Positions 1 to 5,625 of a stretch of 6,864 nucleotides of DNA are shown here, one piece after another (the first letter of the stretch is position 1; every line of letters starts with the position of its first letter). The stretch comes from Methanomicrobiales archaeon (GTDB lineage: Archaea; Halobacteriota; Methanomicrobia; Methanomicrobiales; JACTUA01). Where the stretch lies: positions 1-6,864 of the forward strand of contig JAJRCL010000075.1 of NCBI GenBank assembly GCA_028679035.1, read 5' to 3'. A program made the translations under genes and the position numbers. The notes under the pieces were generated by a model. The model was not told the origin of the DNA and made no database searches. It saw only the letters and a program-made list of their open reading frames with translations.

Positions 1-631
1 CGCTCACGATACCTGCGGCAAGGGTCGGAAACAGCATCCATCGCAGGTATTCGTCAAACAGGAGTCCGAATGCGGATGCAAGAAGAATATTGGTCGGGTT
101 ACCGATGTAGAGCATCATCGACCAGGTGTTGGCGGCAAAGAATTCCGCAATAAGATACGGTTTCGGGTTGATCCCGGCATCCCGTGCAAAATAGTAGATA
201 AACGGGGTGAAGGTGAGGACGATGATGTCGTTCGAGGTGAAGATCGTCAGTACCGAGACCGTTACATACAGGGCAAAAAAGAGGCGGACTCCGTCCCGGC
301 CGGCAAAACGAAGGGCGGTCCGTGCACAATATTCAAAAAATCCGGTGATATCCAGGTAAATCGAAATGAAAACCATCGACAGGAACAGAATGAGGATCCC
401 GAGCGGGCTGGATCCGCCGGTTCCGGAAATTCCTCCCATCGCAGCCCCGAAGGTGAGCACTCCGGTTGCCAGAATGATGACGGGTCCCACCAGTGCTCCG
501 AGAAAATAGCTCTGAAGCGTGATACCCCGGTTATGGATGCGCAGGTGCAGGACCGGGCGGCGCAGGATAAGGTAAATCGTCAGGATCGAGGTCGCAAAAA
601 AGAGGAGGAGAAGCAGCATTCCTCGGATCAT
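1..631 (-). CDS. ArsB/NhaD/SLC13-type ion permease, N-terminal part (3' end beyond window)
   Basis: This is a polytopic membrane protein of the ion-transporter superfamily that includes ArsB (arsenite efflux), NhaD and SLC13 anion carriers. The 210 residues visible are read without a stop to the window edge, roughly half of a usual ~420-residue permease. Hydrophobic segments lie at about residues 4-23, 42-62, 76-96, 115-148 and 180-209. Family-like signatures are TSNDIIVLTFTP (132-143), in the place of the conserved Asn-Asp of the first re-entrant region, and FFAANTW (164-170) followed by GNPTNIL (177-183), which resemble the second conserved block. The start is the ATG at 631: the frame is closed upstream by a TGA at 698-700, which is also the last codon of the ligase gene. 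No convincing Shine-Dalgarno precedes it, and an in-frame ATG four codons later is an alternative. It follows the ligase gene by 66 bases, so co-transcription is likely. Whether it carries arsenite, another anion or sodium cannot be decided. Confidence 0.82.
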   Translation of the reverse strand, partial: MIRGMLLLLLFFATSILTIYLILRRPVLHLRIHNRGITLQSYFLGALVGPVIILATGVLTFGAAMGGISGTGGSSPLGILILFLSMVFISIYLDITGFFEYCARTALRFAGRDGVRLFFALYVTVSVLTIFTSNDIIVLTFTPFIYYFARDAGINPKPYLIAEFFAANTWSMMLYIGNPTNILLASAFGLLFDEYLRWMLFPTLAAGIVS

Positions 632-697
632 ACCGGCGTCGCACCAACAAGCCTCGGGATATTGAACGACGCGAATCCCCGTCTGACGGACGCGTTT

Positions 698-1819
698 TCA
701 CTGATCATGGCCGTGGTAGGCGGTGTTATCCCGGAGGCACCCCGCGATAGCTGGGAGCAGGTTGCGGATAGTACCTGCCTTTGGCAGGTCACGCACAAGA
801 ACTTCGGCAAGGCTCCCGTTTCGGATCCGTTCCTGCATGTGGGGAAGAAAGCGCATCTCCTCTTTTGTGGCATTTTTTTCCGCGGTTGCATAGAGCTGCT
901 CGAGTTCCGGACGCAGGTGGGCAGTCCCATGCTCTGTTGCCGTATCCAGAAGATCACGCAGGGCATTTTCATCCTTTTCCAGCTCAAGGTTTTTCGCCCG
1001 CAGGAGAGCGAGCACAAATGAGGTAACGGCCATATCTGCATAAATGCTCTCCTGTTCATCGATTGCCTTGATTTCCAGGCAGCATCGGGAAAAACGGATG
1101 ATCACGCCCCGTGAGTTCACCCACTCCCGGCAGAGGATCTCTGCTCCCTGGACGGCGAGTTCCCGGTAGATCACTTCCTGGATGGACATGTAGTCCTTTA
1201 CTGAGCGGATCTCTTCGGGGATTACACCATGACAGATCAATGGAATCCGGTCCTGGTTCTCCCGGTAGTACCGGATGCGGTTATCCATCGGGCCCGGGAC
1301 TTCTCCCTCAACAAAGGGGGAGGCAGCAGTAAGAGCCACGAGATATGGCAGCAGCTCGCGGATCCGGTTGAACAGTGAAATGAGCTGCTCTTCGTTCCGG
1401 TAGGGAATATTGATCTGGAGGGCCTGGATATTCAGCCACCCGTGCTGCTGCAGATCGAAAACCCGGTCGTACACCGAGAAAATCTCCCGCTCCCCATGAT
1501 CCCAGAAGCAGGTCTCGTTCAGGTGCATCAGTGGGTGCATACCGAGACCCATGAAGGCGTACTGCTGTCCGAAACGTGCATGCAGCGCCTGCACGCCCCT
1601 GGTAAGGGCCTGTTCGAGGTCGTTGACGTTCCTTCCGGGCGTGCTCGGGACGATCTCCAGAACGTGCTTCTGGAGCTCCTTACCGACCGAAACGCTGCCA
1701 AAGGGAACTTCGGTGGTGACGTGACCGGCAATCTCGCTGATCAGGAGATCGGACACAGGGAGCGGGCGGAAAGTCACCGGATCATTAATTGAATACTCAT
1801 GCTCAGTGCCGATTGTCAT
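698..1819 (-). CDS. GCS2-type carboxylate-amine ligase (glutamate-cysteine ligase-like)
   Basis: A 373-residue soluble enzyme of the glutamate-cysteine ligase type 2 family, in the glutamine-synthetase-like fold. Members use ATP to join a carboxylate, classically the gamma-carboxyl of glutamate, to an amine. Visible motifs are GTEHEY (4-9), matching the GxExE metal-binding opening; QKHVLEI (50-56), the usual acidic strand; GLGMHPLMH (91-99); ALQINIPY (133-140); and a C-terminal block with R242, R245, LEIKAID (248-254). The QxN pair (Q135, N137) is where YbdK-like members usually have HxH; it resembles the QVN seen in plant/proteobacterial-type glutamate-cysteine ligases. The start ATG overlaps the TGA of the cysteine-cluster gene (ATGA), so translation is probably coupled, and no separate promoter is visible. 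The length is near that of the compact YbdK-type members. The real substrates are unknown: gamma-glutamylcysteine formation is one option, another amino acid or peptide is equally possible. Fold assignment is firm, function is not. Confidence 0.88.
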   Translation of the reverse strand: MTIGTEHEYSINDPVTFRPLPVSDLLISEIAGHVTTEVPFGSVSVGKELQKHVLEIVPSTPGRNVNDLEQALTRGVQALHARFGQQYAFMGLGMHPLMHLNETCFWDHGEREIFSVYDRVFDLQQHGWLNIQALQINIPYRNEEQLISLFNRIRELLPYLVALTAASPFVEGEVPGPMDNRIRYYRENQDRIPLICHGVIPEEIRSVKDYMSIQEVIYRELAVQGAEILCREWVNSRGVIIRFSRCCLEIKAIDEQESIYADMAVTSFVLALLRAKNLELEKDENALRDLLDTATEHGTAHLRPELEQLYATAEKNATKEEMRFLPHMQERIRNGSLAEVLVRDLPKAGTIRNLLPAIAGCLRDNTAYHGHDQ

Positions 1820-2310
1820 GCCTTTATCGGTCCCATCAGCGGAATCTCAGCCACCTTTTCCGTTTCGGGTTCATCGATACGGAGAATCTCCTGTAACTCC
1901 TGGGCGGGCAGGTGCTGGACGAGTGTGCTGATATTTGCACATGCAAGAGTATACTGCCGTTCATATACATCAGACCTCTCCTTAATGTAGCGTACCAGCG
2001 GGCAGATCGATTCTTTTTTCAGGTATATTTCGATGGCATTGTTTCTCACGTCAAAAGTGAATGGTCCTGCAATACAGGTCTCCGGTTTGATGCCATGGAT
2101 CGAACACCGGTGTTCGTGGTACATCACACAATACCCGTCGCCATTGGTCCGGAGCTTTTTGTAATGCCGTGAATCAATGGTGTCGTGAGGACATCCGAAT
2201 TCGCAGAGAGTCTCGATACGTTTGCGGGTGAGAGGGGGTTTTGCTTCAATACAACACTTGCCCCCGCACTCCATACAGATCAGAGCCGCCAGGTCATCCC
2301 ATTTGTCCAT
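1816..2310 (-). CDS. YkgJ-family (UPF0153) CxxCxxxCC metal-cluster protein
   Basis: A 164-residue cytoplasmic protein with a cysteine pattern typical of the YkgJ/UPF0153 family, thought to bind zinc or an iron-sulfur cluster. Cysteines are at 12, 15, 19 and 20 (CMECGGKCC), 36, 40, 61, 69, 79 and 103. The family layout is recognisable: CxxCGGxCC at the N-terminus, GYCVMY (59-64), RCSIHGIKPETC (68-79) followed by GPF (82-84), and ICP (102-104). After about residue 110 the protein becomes a helical tail without cysteines. The ATG at 2310 is preceded by a good ribosome binding site (GCGAGG, 9 bases upstream). The last codon overlaps the first codon of the ligase gene, which implies matched production of the two proteins. 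Biochemical roles in this family are poorly known; modification or redox support of a partner is a guess from context. The gene begins 115 bases after the transporter gene ends, so it may have its own promoter. Confidence 0.87.
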   Translation of the reverse strand: MDKWDDLAALICMECGGKCCIEAKPPLTRKRIETLCEFGCPHDTIDSRHYKKLRTNGDGYCVMYHEHRCSIHGIKPETCIAGPFTFDVRNNAIEIYLKKESICPLVRYIKERSDVYERQYTLACANISTLVQHLPAQELQEILRIDEPETEKVAEIPLMGPIKA

Positions 2311-2425
2311 GTGCGCTTTCCTCGCAATATTCGGGATTCTTTACCGATCCCGCTGCCTCCGCCCGGCGAAGACATATCCTCTACATAACGATCTGACGGG
2401 AAATAAACCATGCGTATTGCCGTCG
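2311..2425 (-). promoter_or_regulatory. Gap before the cysteine-cluster gene, possible promoter
   Basis: This 115-base gap on the minus strand contains a T-rich stretch (TGGTTTATTT, complement of 2401-2410) that could be a weak TATA-like box or an oligo-T end signal for the transporter gene. A second A/T-rich patch lies around 2374-2392. The ribosome binding site GCGAGG sits just before the ATG at 2310. Neither box is a strong match to the archaeal consensus, so it is uncertain whether the cysteine-cluster gene is transcribed separately. Confidence 0.25.
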
Positions 2426-3280
2426 TCAGGAAAGGGTGATGCAGAGGATTCCGAGCGTCATGATCAGAGCTCCGGTAAACCGCTGCAGAAAACCGCTCTC
2501 ATGAAACACGACCCAGCCCATGAGTACCGAAAACAGGATGCTCGAGCGCTTGAGCGAGATGACGAAGGGAACGATCTGTACCGTTAATGCAAGATTGATA
2601 GCGATGACCGAGAACGCAAGCGTACCTGCGGTGATCAGGATCAGGAGCGTATCCTTCGGCGCTAGAGCCGGGAAGGATCCTCCCCGTTTCCCGGCATACG
2701 CGAGAAATACCAGTGCGACGACGTAGCAGAACAGGGATGTCCCAAAAAAAGGATCCGAATGGATAATGAGAAGTTTTCCCATATTTGCGTCAATGGAGAA
2801 GAGAAACGCAACACCGATCATTGCAAGAACGCCGCGATTGCAGAGCACGCCCCGCAGGCCGCCGGTTTTCCCGCGGGGATGGAAGAGGATAAAAGAACCG
2901 ATGAGGATGAGTCCAATACCCGCGATCCCGCCCGTGCTCGTCTGCTCCCCGAGAATGAACCAGGATGTCAGAATGAGAAATACCGGGGTAAGGGACAGGA
3001 TCGGGATTGCCAGGGAAAGGTCTGTGTGACGAAGGGCTTCGAAATAGAGGAATGTGGCGCTGATCTCAATGGCGGCGGTTATCAGGATGAAGGGCGGAAG
3101 CTGGTCAGACCATGCGGGAAGACCCCGAGATACGGAGAGAGAAAGCAGCACCGTTGCGGTGATGGCATAGATTCCGGCGGCAAAAATATACCGGTCCATG
3201 TCGCGGATGCTCCGCTTGACCAGCGCGTAATAGAGGGCATCGCAGAAACCTCCTCCAAGAGCGAGGAATGCCCAGAACAT
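2426..3280 (-). CDS. DMT-superfamily EamA-type transporter
   Basis: A 284-residue membrane protein with the two-fold repeat of the drug/metabolite transporter superfamily: two EamA halves (about 1-134 and 146-284) of five predicted helices each. Diagnostic stretches are EALRHTDLSLAIPILSLTPVF (about 80-100), in the place of the family's helix 3-4 region, and LGEQTSTGGIAGIGLILIG (about 110-128), the usual helix 5 entry, mirrored near the C-terminus by FHESGFLQRFTGALIMTLGI. Length matches the family (about 290). Relatives export amino acids, nucleotides, sugars or other metabolites; the sequence does not give the substrate. The start is the ATG at 3280. It has no clear Shine-Dalgarno, and a perfect inverted repeat lies 16 bases upstream. 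It is divergent from the TPR genes and upstream of the cysteine-cluster gene with a 115-base gap. Export of a product made by the neighbouring ligase is possible but is only an inference. Confidence 0.9.
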   Translation of the reverse strand: MFWAFLALGGGFCDALYYALVKRSIRDMDRYIFAAGIYAITATVLLSLSVSRGLPAWSDQLPPFILITAAIEISATFLYFEALRHTDLSLAIPILSLTPVFLILTSWFILGEQTSTGGIAGIGLILIGSFILFHPRGKTGGLRGVLCNRGVLAMIGVAFLFSIDANMGKLLIIHSDPFFGTSLFCYVVALVFLAYAGKRGGSFPALAPKDTLLILITAGTLAFSVIAINLALTVQIVPFVISLKRSSILFSVLMGWVVFHESGFLQRFTGALIMTLGILCITLS

Positions 3281-3296
3281 CCTATAGAATTCGTAC

Positions 3297-3315
3297 CAGA
3301 GGATGATATCCTCTG
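3297..3315. repeat. Perfect inverted repeat upstream of the EamA gene
   Basis: CAGAGGAT-gat-ATCCTCTG has 8-base arms and a 3-base centre. It lies in the divergent intergenic region, 16 bases upstream of the EamA ATG. Its A/T centre sits about 27 bases before that ATG, where a TATA box would stand if the transcript were leaderless. It could be an operator for a dimeric regulator or a hairpin in the 5' leader. No regulator gene is adjacent. Confidence 0.5.
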
Positions 3316-3431
3316 CTCCTTTTTCATTACTCGATTAACACCCGGTGCTGGCGTGGCTGGGTCGAATTCGTTCCCTCCCGCCATGGATCCGTTATTGTCC
3401 CAGAAAACTCATCCAGAACCTGTAAATCGGC

Positions 3432-3440
3432 AAATATTTA
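3432..3440 (+). promoter_or_regulatory. TATA-like box of the first TPR gene
   Basis: AAATATTTA stands out as A/T only, inside a mixed sequence. Its centre (about 3436) lies 22 bases before the ATG at 3458 and 31 before the ATG at 3467. Archaeal transcription normally starts about 25 bases downstream of the box, so the message would have almost no leader. There is no Shine-Dalgarno before either ATG, which agrees with leaderless translation. Confidence 0.5.
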
Positions 3441-3457
3441 ACCAGAAATTTCCCAAA

Positions 3458-3934
3458 ATGAATAGAATGAGTTTAGTCTCACGGATCAGGAGCGTTCTGC
3501 AACCGTTGGCAGGTTCCGGAGAAGCCGCGGCACTGCGGAAGAAAGGGACGGATTATAACCGGGCCGGGAAGTACGCCGAGGCGGTCCAGGCGTACGAGCA
3601 CTCTCTCGAGAAGGATCCGAACAATGCCGAAACATGGCATGACCGTGGCATTGCGCTCGGCCTCCTGGGGAAAAATCCAGCCGCACTCACCAGTTTTGAC
3701 CGAGCTCTCGCCATTGACCGGAAATTTTCCCGTGCCTGGGGAGCCCGAGGAAACGTCCTGTCAGCGATGGGAAAACATCAGGAAGCCCTGTCCAGCTTCG
3801 ATCGCGCTCTCGCCTTAAACCAGAAGGACGGTATCACCTGGTATCACAAGGGCAAAACATTTGAAGCAATGGGAAAGGCAGACGACGCTGCTGTTTGTTT
3901 CAAGACCGCACAAGAAAAAGGCTACAAACCATAA
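3458..3934 (+). CDS. TPR-repeat protein, 158 residues
   Basis: A small cytoplasmic protein made almost wholly of tetratricopeptide repeats, a helical scaffold for protein-protein contacts. After about 23 N-terminal residues, four 34-residue units follow at about 24-57, 58-91, 92-125 and 126-158. They carry the usual pattern (G at position 8, A at 20, P at 32), for example GTDYNRAGKYAEAVQAYEHS and AWGARGNVLSAMGKHQEALS. No signal peptide, membrane helix or catalytic domain is present. The frame is open upstream to 2759, but that part lies antisense to the transporter gene and has no TPR character. The start is therefore placed at 3458, with 3467 (three codons later) as alternative, depending on the exact transcription start. 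An oligo-T run follows the stop at 3946-3952. The partner is unknown; the next gene encodes a second TPR protein. Confidence 0.82.
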   Translation: MNRMSLVSRIRSVLQPLAGSGEAAALRKKGTDYNRAGKYAEAVQAYEHSLEKDPNNAETWHDRGIALGLLGKNPAALTSFDRALAIDRKFSRAWGARGNVLSAMGKHQEALSSFDRALALNQKDGITWYHKGKTFEAMGKADDAAVCFKTAQEKGYKP

Positions 3935-3945
3935 TATCTCCGATC

Positions 3946-3955
3946 CTTTTTTAAA
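3946..3955 (+). promoter_or_regulatory. TATA-like box of the second TPR gene, also oligo-T end signal of the first
   Basis: CTTTTTTAAA is centred about 27 bases before the ATG at 3978, the classical archaeal TATA distance for a leaderless message. No Shine-Dalgarno lies between it and the ATG. The T run, 12 bases after the stop of the first TPR gene, could also end that transcript, since archaeal termination uses oligo-T. Confidence 0.5.
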
Positions 3956-3977
3956 CACGGCAGACATCTGACTCCTC

Positions 3978-4616
3978 ATGCCGAGTCATGCGCAGGATTC
4001 TGCAGGACTCCTGAAAAAAGCGGATGCACTTCTTGCAGAAGAAAAGTTTGCGGACGCGGTCGCAGCCTATGACCGGGCCCTGAAGACCGCACCGGATGAG
4101 GCACGCGCCTGGAACAACCGCAGTGTCGCCCTTCAGCAGCTGAAGAAATACGAAGAAGCACTGTCCTCCTCACGGCGTGCGACGGAAATCCGCCCGGATT
4201 ATGCCGATGCCTGGTTTAATACAGGAAATTCCCTGTTTGCACTCGCGAAGACTGAAGAAGCACTCGGAGCATTTGCCCGGGTCCTAGCCATCGATCCAGC
4301 GTACCTGCGGGCATGGACCAACCAGGGGATCTGTCTTTCTTCTCTCGGGAAGTACGAGAAAGCGATCGCTTCCTACGATGAGGTCCTCAGCCGGGACCCC
4401 CGGAATGTGAATGCCCTCTACAATCGCGGAATTGCGTACATGAACATGTCCACACTCCTTGAGTCACTCGCATCGTTCGAACAGGTGATCGCTGTGGCTC
4501 CCCGGAATGCCGAAGCATGGAGGATGAAAAGCATGATCCTGCGAAAACTGGGGCGCAGCGAAGAGGCAGATCAGGCAAAGAATACAGCAAAGGAACTCAG
4601 CCCGGGCTTTTATTGA
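3978..4616 (+). CDS. TPR-repeat protein, 212 residues
   Basis: A second protein built only of tetratricopeptide repeats, six units at about residues 8-41, 42-75, 76-109, 110-143, 144-177 and 178-210. Clear examples are AWNNRSVALQQLKKYEEALS, AWTNQGICLSSLGKYEKAIA and ALYNRGIAYMNMSTLLESLA. There is no signal peptide, membrane segment or additional domain, so it is a cytoplasmic scaffold or adaptor. It begins 43 bases after the first TPR gene ends, on the same strand, and the two share the same repeat type; they may be paralogues or pieces of a once longer array. The ATG at 3978 is favoured because the TATA-like box is at the right distance for a leaderless message. Proteins of this kind are abundant in Methanomicrobiales and their partners are mostly unknown. 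Confidence 0.9.
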   Translation: MPSHAQDSAGLLKKADALLAEEKFADAVAAYDRALKTAPDEARAWNNRSVALQQLKKYEEALSSSRRATEIRPDYADAWFNTGNSLFALAKTEEALGAFARVLAIDPAYLRAWTNQGICLSSLGKYEKAIASYDEVLSRDPRNVNALYNRGIAYMNMSTLLESLASFEQVIAVAPRNAEAWRMKSMILRKLGRSEEADQAKNTAKELSPGFY

Positions 4617-4640
4617 AAAATAAAAAAATTTTTCGAATTT
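4617..4640. terminator. Bidirectional A/T-rich terminator between convergent genes
   Basis: Directly after the stop of the second TPR gene comes AAAAATAAAAAAATTTTT and then CGAATTT. Read on the plus strand it gives T5 at about 4629-4633. Read on the minus strand it gives two longer T runs, about 35-60 bases after the hydrolase stop. Oligo-T runs act as terminators in archaea, and this one lies exactly between two convergent genes, so it probably serves both. Confidence 0.6.
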
Positions 4641-4674
4641 GTCTTCACAATCCAGATTGGAGAGAATATTGTTT

Positions 4675-5445
4675 TTATATCAGTGTACGGTCGAAGAAAT
4701 CGATCATCTCCTGGAATGCATTCTTCGCAATGAAGCTCTCCGAGAGTTCACCCTGCGCAATCATGAATCCGTGCGGTTGGCCCTGGTAGACTTTCAGTTC
4801 GAAGTACTTGCCGGCGGAATCCAGAGTGCCGGTGTACCGGTAAATGTCGGTAACGTTGCTCGCCGCGTCCCGCGATCCATGGATGATCAGGATTGGGATA
4901 TCCAGATCATCGATATACGCGACCGGGGCGGTCTGGTTGGCAAACCCGGTGCTGTACGGAAATCCGTACCATGCTACCGCGGAACCCAGATCTTTGACCT
5001 GGGGGGCAAACAGCATCGTGTACCGCCCTCCGGCGCAGAACCCGGTGAGCCCGAGGTGACTTGCATTCACCTCAGATCTCCCCCGCAGGTAGGTAATCGA
5101 ATTGCGGATAACCCCCTCGACAACATCATCGGAGGGTTGCTGGGCGAAGGTCTGCCACTGTGGGGCAATGACCACGTAACCTTCTGCAGCGAAACGGTCC
5201 ACCATGGTTCGGTAACCCGGTTCCAGTCCGTTGAAGGAGTGGATCAGTACAATCGCGGGATACCTGCCGGAGGCGGAAGGATAGGCGAGGTAGGCCGGAT
5301 AACTGAGTCCGTTACTTGAGATATTCACCTGTTGCCGGATCACGGATATACTCCCGTTCGCCGGTGGAGTGCTTGCGCATCCTGCGATGAATCCAGCAAG
5401 GAGCAGCACGAGGAGAGCAAGGACCAGTGTTGTAGTAGAACGCAT
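4675..5445 (-). CDS. Dienelactone hydrolase-family alpha/beta hydrolase, predicted lipoprotein
   Basis: A 256-residue alpha/beta hydrolase of the dienelactone hydrolase family. It opens with a signal peptide: MRS, a hydrophobic core (about 6-20) and a lipobox-like IAGC ending at Cys23, then a Ser/Thr/Pro-rich linker, so it is likely exported and anchored on the outer face of the membrane. The mature domain shows GFCAGGR (135-141) with Cys137 as nucleophile, HGSRD (189-193) with Asp193, and QPHGF (223-227) with His225, the full Cys-Asp-His triad of the family. PAIVLIHSF (63-71) is the oxyanion-side strand. Likely substrates are esters or lactones, but none can be named. The start ATG has a fair ribosome binding site (GGGGATG, 7 bases upstream) and its own TATA-like box, so it is probably a single-gene transcript. 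Use of Cys as nucleophile in an extracytoplasmic setting fits an anaerobe. Confidence 0.9.
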   Translation of the reverse strand: MRSTTTLVLALLVLLLAGFIAGCASTPPANGSISVIRQQVNISSNGLSYPAYLAYPSASGRYPAIVLIHSFNGLEPGYRTMVDRFAAEGYVVIAPQWQTFAQQPSDDVVEGVIRNSITYLRGRSEVNASHLGLTGFCAGGRYTMLFAPQVKDLGSAVAWYGFPYSTGFANQTAPVAYIDDLDIPILIIHGSRDAASNVTDIYRYTGTLDSAGKYFELKVYQGQPHGFMIAQGELSESFIAKNAFQEMIDFFDRTLI

Positions 5446-5452
5446 ATGTTTT

Positions 5453-5459
5453 CATCCCC
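5453..5459 (-). promoter_or_regulatory. Ribosome binding site of the hydrolase gene
   Basis: GGGGATG on the minus strand is separated by 7 bases from the ATG at 5445. It supports this start, which also yields a complete lipoprotein signal peptide. Confidence 0.55.
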
Positions 5460-5520
5460 AGATGTCCCGATCTGATGCAACGATTCCTGTCGGGCTGCCG
5501 AAACCCTACAGATGCCCCGG

Positions 5521-5533
5521 TATAAAAATATAT
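5521..5533 (-). promoter_or_regulatory. TATA-like box of the hydrolase gene
   Basis: On the minus strand the sequence ATATATTTTTATA is the strongest A/T block in this intergenic region. Transcription starting about 25 bases further would give a leader of about 55 bases, in agreement with the ribosome binding site near 5456. The box is nearly symmetrical, but no gene follows on the plus strand. Confidence 0.6.
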
Positions 5534-5549
5534 CTGCAAATGGGTTTCC

Positions 5550-5566
5550 GCACCGCGTAGCGGTGC
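5550..5566. repeat. GC-rich perfect inverted repeat between ligase and hydrolase genes
   Basis: GCACCGC-gta-GCGGTGC has 7-base arms, all pairs Watson-Crick, and a 3-base centre. It lies about 60 bases after the ATP-grasp stop and 17 bases upstream of the TATA-like box of the hydrolase gene. It could be an operator placed before that promoter or a 3'-end hairpin of the ligase message. It is not followed directly by a T run, so a bacterial-type terminator is unlikely. Confidence 0.5.
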
Positions 5567-5610
5567 CGGTTCCGGGATTCATCCACGAAATGGTTCCGGT
5601 GACTATCCCG

Positions 5611-5616
5611 AAAAAA
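5611..5616 (-). terminator. Oligo-T terminator after the ATP-grasp gene
   Basis: Six T residues on the minus strand lie 9 bases after the TAG of the ATP-grasp gene. They match the simple oligo-T signal of archaeal transcription ends. The neighbouring hydrolase gene has its own promoter, so the ligase transcript most likely stops here. Confidence 0.45.
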
Positions 5617-5625
5617 GAATGCTGC

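Noticed and set aside
679..689. Short inverted repeat CCGTC-t-GACGG after the ligase stop
   Set aside because: The arms are only 5 bases with a single-base centre, too small to form a hairpin and no T run follows.
533..1021. Plus-strand open frame of 162 codons
   Set aside because: It runs antisense across the ends of the permease and ligase genes, both of which have recognisable family motifs on the minus strand.
3288..3374. Two copies of GAATTCGT in the divergent region (3288 and 3364)
   Set aside because: The match is short, differs right after the shared core, and has no symmetry or spacing suggesting a paired binding site.
2759..3457. Long open extension upstream of the first TPR gene (same frame)
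   Set aside because: It is antisense to the well-supported EamA gene, is rich in charged low-complexity residues without TPR pattern, and the promoter-like box at 3432-3440 lies after it.
4639..5319. Plus-strand open frame of 226 codons
   Set aside because: It is antisense to the hydrolase gene, which has a full catalytic triad, a signal peptide and its own promoter and ribosome binding site.
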